Below are positions 5,134 to 5,414 of a stretch of 5,414 bases of DNA, one piece after another. The DNA comes from Syntrophomonadaceae bacterium (GTDB taxonomy: Bacteria > Bacillota > Dethiobacteria > PWVN01). The position numbers and the translations under genes were made by a program. Positions within the stretch are counted from its first letter, which is position 1; the number at the start of each line of letters is the position of its first letter. The stretch is from the NCBI GenBank assembly GCA_003561835.1, contig PWVN01000101.1:1-5414 (forward strand), given 5' to 3'. Under the pieces are notes generated by a model. It worked only from the letters and a program-made list of their open reading frames with translations. It did not search any database and had not been told where the DNA came from.

Positions 5134-5225
5134 TTGGGCCGCGGCCCCAAAACCCCTTCCCGGGGCCTCACCGGGAGGAAAAAGGGGAAAGAGGCCGAAA
5201 ATGTATCTGGCCCCTTTTTTTCGGC
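5134..5225 (+). promoter_or_regulatory. queA leader with competing hairpins ending in a terminator-like stem (candidate attenuator)
   Basis: The last stem pairs AAAAAGGGG (5179-5187) with CCCCTTTTT (5211-5219), with a T run reaching 5221, like a Rho-independent terminator ending about 32 nt before the queA ATG. Upstream, GGCCCC (5143-5148) can pair with GGGGCC (5162-5167), and that same GGGGCC can pair instead with GGCCCC (5209-5214), which contains the terminator's 3' arm. GGCCTC (5164-5169) can also pair with GAGGCC (5191-5196). A separate GC hairpin joins 5155-5163 with 5171-5178. This 1:2 versus 2:3 logic is typical of attenuators, but GC-rich DNA gives such pairings by chance. No known riboswitch or T-box core is visible. 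Confidence 0.45.
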
Positions 5226-5253
5226 AATAATGAGGAAAAAGGAACTTATCCCC

Positions 5254-5414
5254 ATGAAGCTGGAAGAATTCGATTATCACCTCCCGGAAAGGCTTATCGC
5301 CCAAAAGCCCCTGGACAACAGGGACGCTTCCCGGCTCCTGGTCCTCAACCGGCAGATCGGGACCGTGGAGCACCGGACCTTTCCCGATATTAGGGAGTAC
5401 CTGCAGGCAGGGGA
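5254..5414 (+). CDS. queA: S-adenosylmethionine:tRNA ribosyltransferase-isomerase QueA (3' truncated by window)
   Basis: The first 53 codons are visible. The product transfers and isomerises the ribose part of SAM onto 7-aminomethyl-7-deazaguanine at position 34 of certain tRNAs, giving epoxyqueuosine, the step before queuosine. The N terminus carries the family signature FDYHLPERLIAQKPLDNRDASRLLVL in two parts: FDYHLPERLIAQ (6-17) and NRDASRLLVL (22-31), followed by FPDIREYL. ATG 5254 is the usual family start (MKL-x-x-FDY), with AAAAAGGAA (5236-5244) about 9 nt upstream. An in-frame ATG at 5230 would add MRKKELIP and has no RBS. In many Firmicutes queA is followed by tgt and yajC, which would lie beyond the window. 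The gene is separated from the ruv cluster by 284 nt that include a probable terminator. Confidence 0.94.
   Translation, partial: MKLEEFDYHLPERLIAQKPLDNRDASRLLVLNRQIGTVEHRTFPDIREYLQAG

Noticed and set aside
5134..5221. T-box leader upstream of queA
   Set aside because: There is no AGGGTGGNACCGCG core; only a short CCGCGG within GGGCCGCGGCCCC resembles part of it.
5060..5253. preQ1 riboswitch upstream of queA
   Set aside because: I see neither the type I stem-loop with its A-rich tail nor the type II pattern. A covariance-model search would be decisive.
4950..5255. Minus-strand frames of about 100 codons in the gap before queA
   Set aside because: They cover the terminator-like elements and T/A runs, start in or beside queA, and show no recognisable motif.

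Overview
The window looks like chromosomal DNA of a high-GC, probably spore-forming member of the Firmicutes, most likely in the Clostridia. The evidence is the gene order (YebC family, BofC-like, RuvA, RuvB, QueA, which parallels the yrbC-bofC-ruvA-ruvB-queA neighbourhood of Bacillus subtilis), the presence of RuvC (Bacilli normally use RecU instead), a BofC-type sporulation protein, AAGGAGG-like ribosome binding sites, and free use of GTG and TTG starts. Every recognisable gene is on the + strand. I see no mobile element gene, tRNA, rRNA or CRISPR array.

Layout. Positions 1-92 hold the last 29 codons of a TrhA/hemolysin III-type membrane protein. A strong SigA-type promoter (163-192), with a perfect dyad over its -10 box, drives nadE (227-967, ammonia-dependent NAD synthetase) and then the YebC/PmpR family gene (991-1737), 23 nt further on. 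Next is a membrane-anchored BofC-like protein (1821-2402). Its start region is unusual: a perfect 21-bp inverted repeat brackets the RBS and start codon, and a SigG-like promoter starts inside the left arm.

A 223-nt gap (2403-2625) carries a REP-like block of GGGACA/TGTCCC palindromes, then an extended -10 promoter with a LexA (DinR/SOS) box at the expected start of transcription. That promoter serves a tight cluster of ruvC, ruvA, ruvB and a small DUF2905 membrane protein (1-nt overlap, 4-nt gap, 8-nt overlap). RuvA and RuvB form the branch-migration motor on Holliday junctions and RuvC is the resolvase, so this is a complete, apparently SOS-inducible resolvasome operon.

A 284-nt gap (4970-5253) holds a likely terminator for the ruv operon and a GC-rich leader with mutually exclusive pairings ending in a terminator-like hairpin, just before queA (5254 to the window end, truncated), the queuosine gene for tRNA modification.

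The genes themselves are conserved housekeeping genes. The most interesting material is regulatory: the bofC start region, the nadE operator-like dyad, the ruv SOS box and the queA leader. All of these are read by eye and none has been tested.
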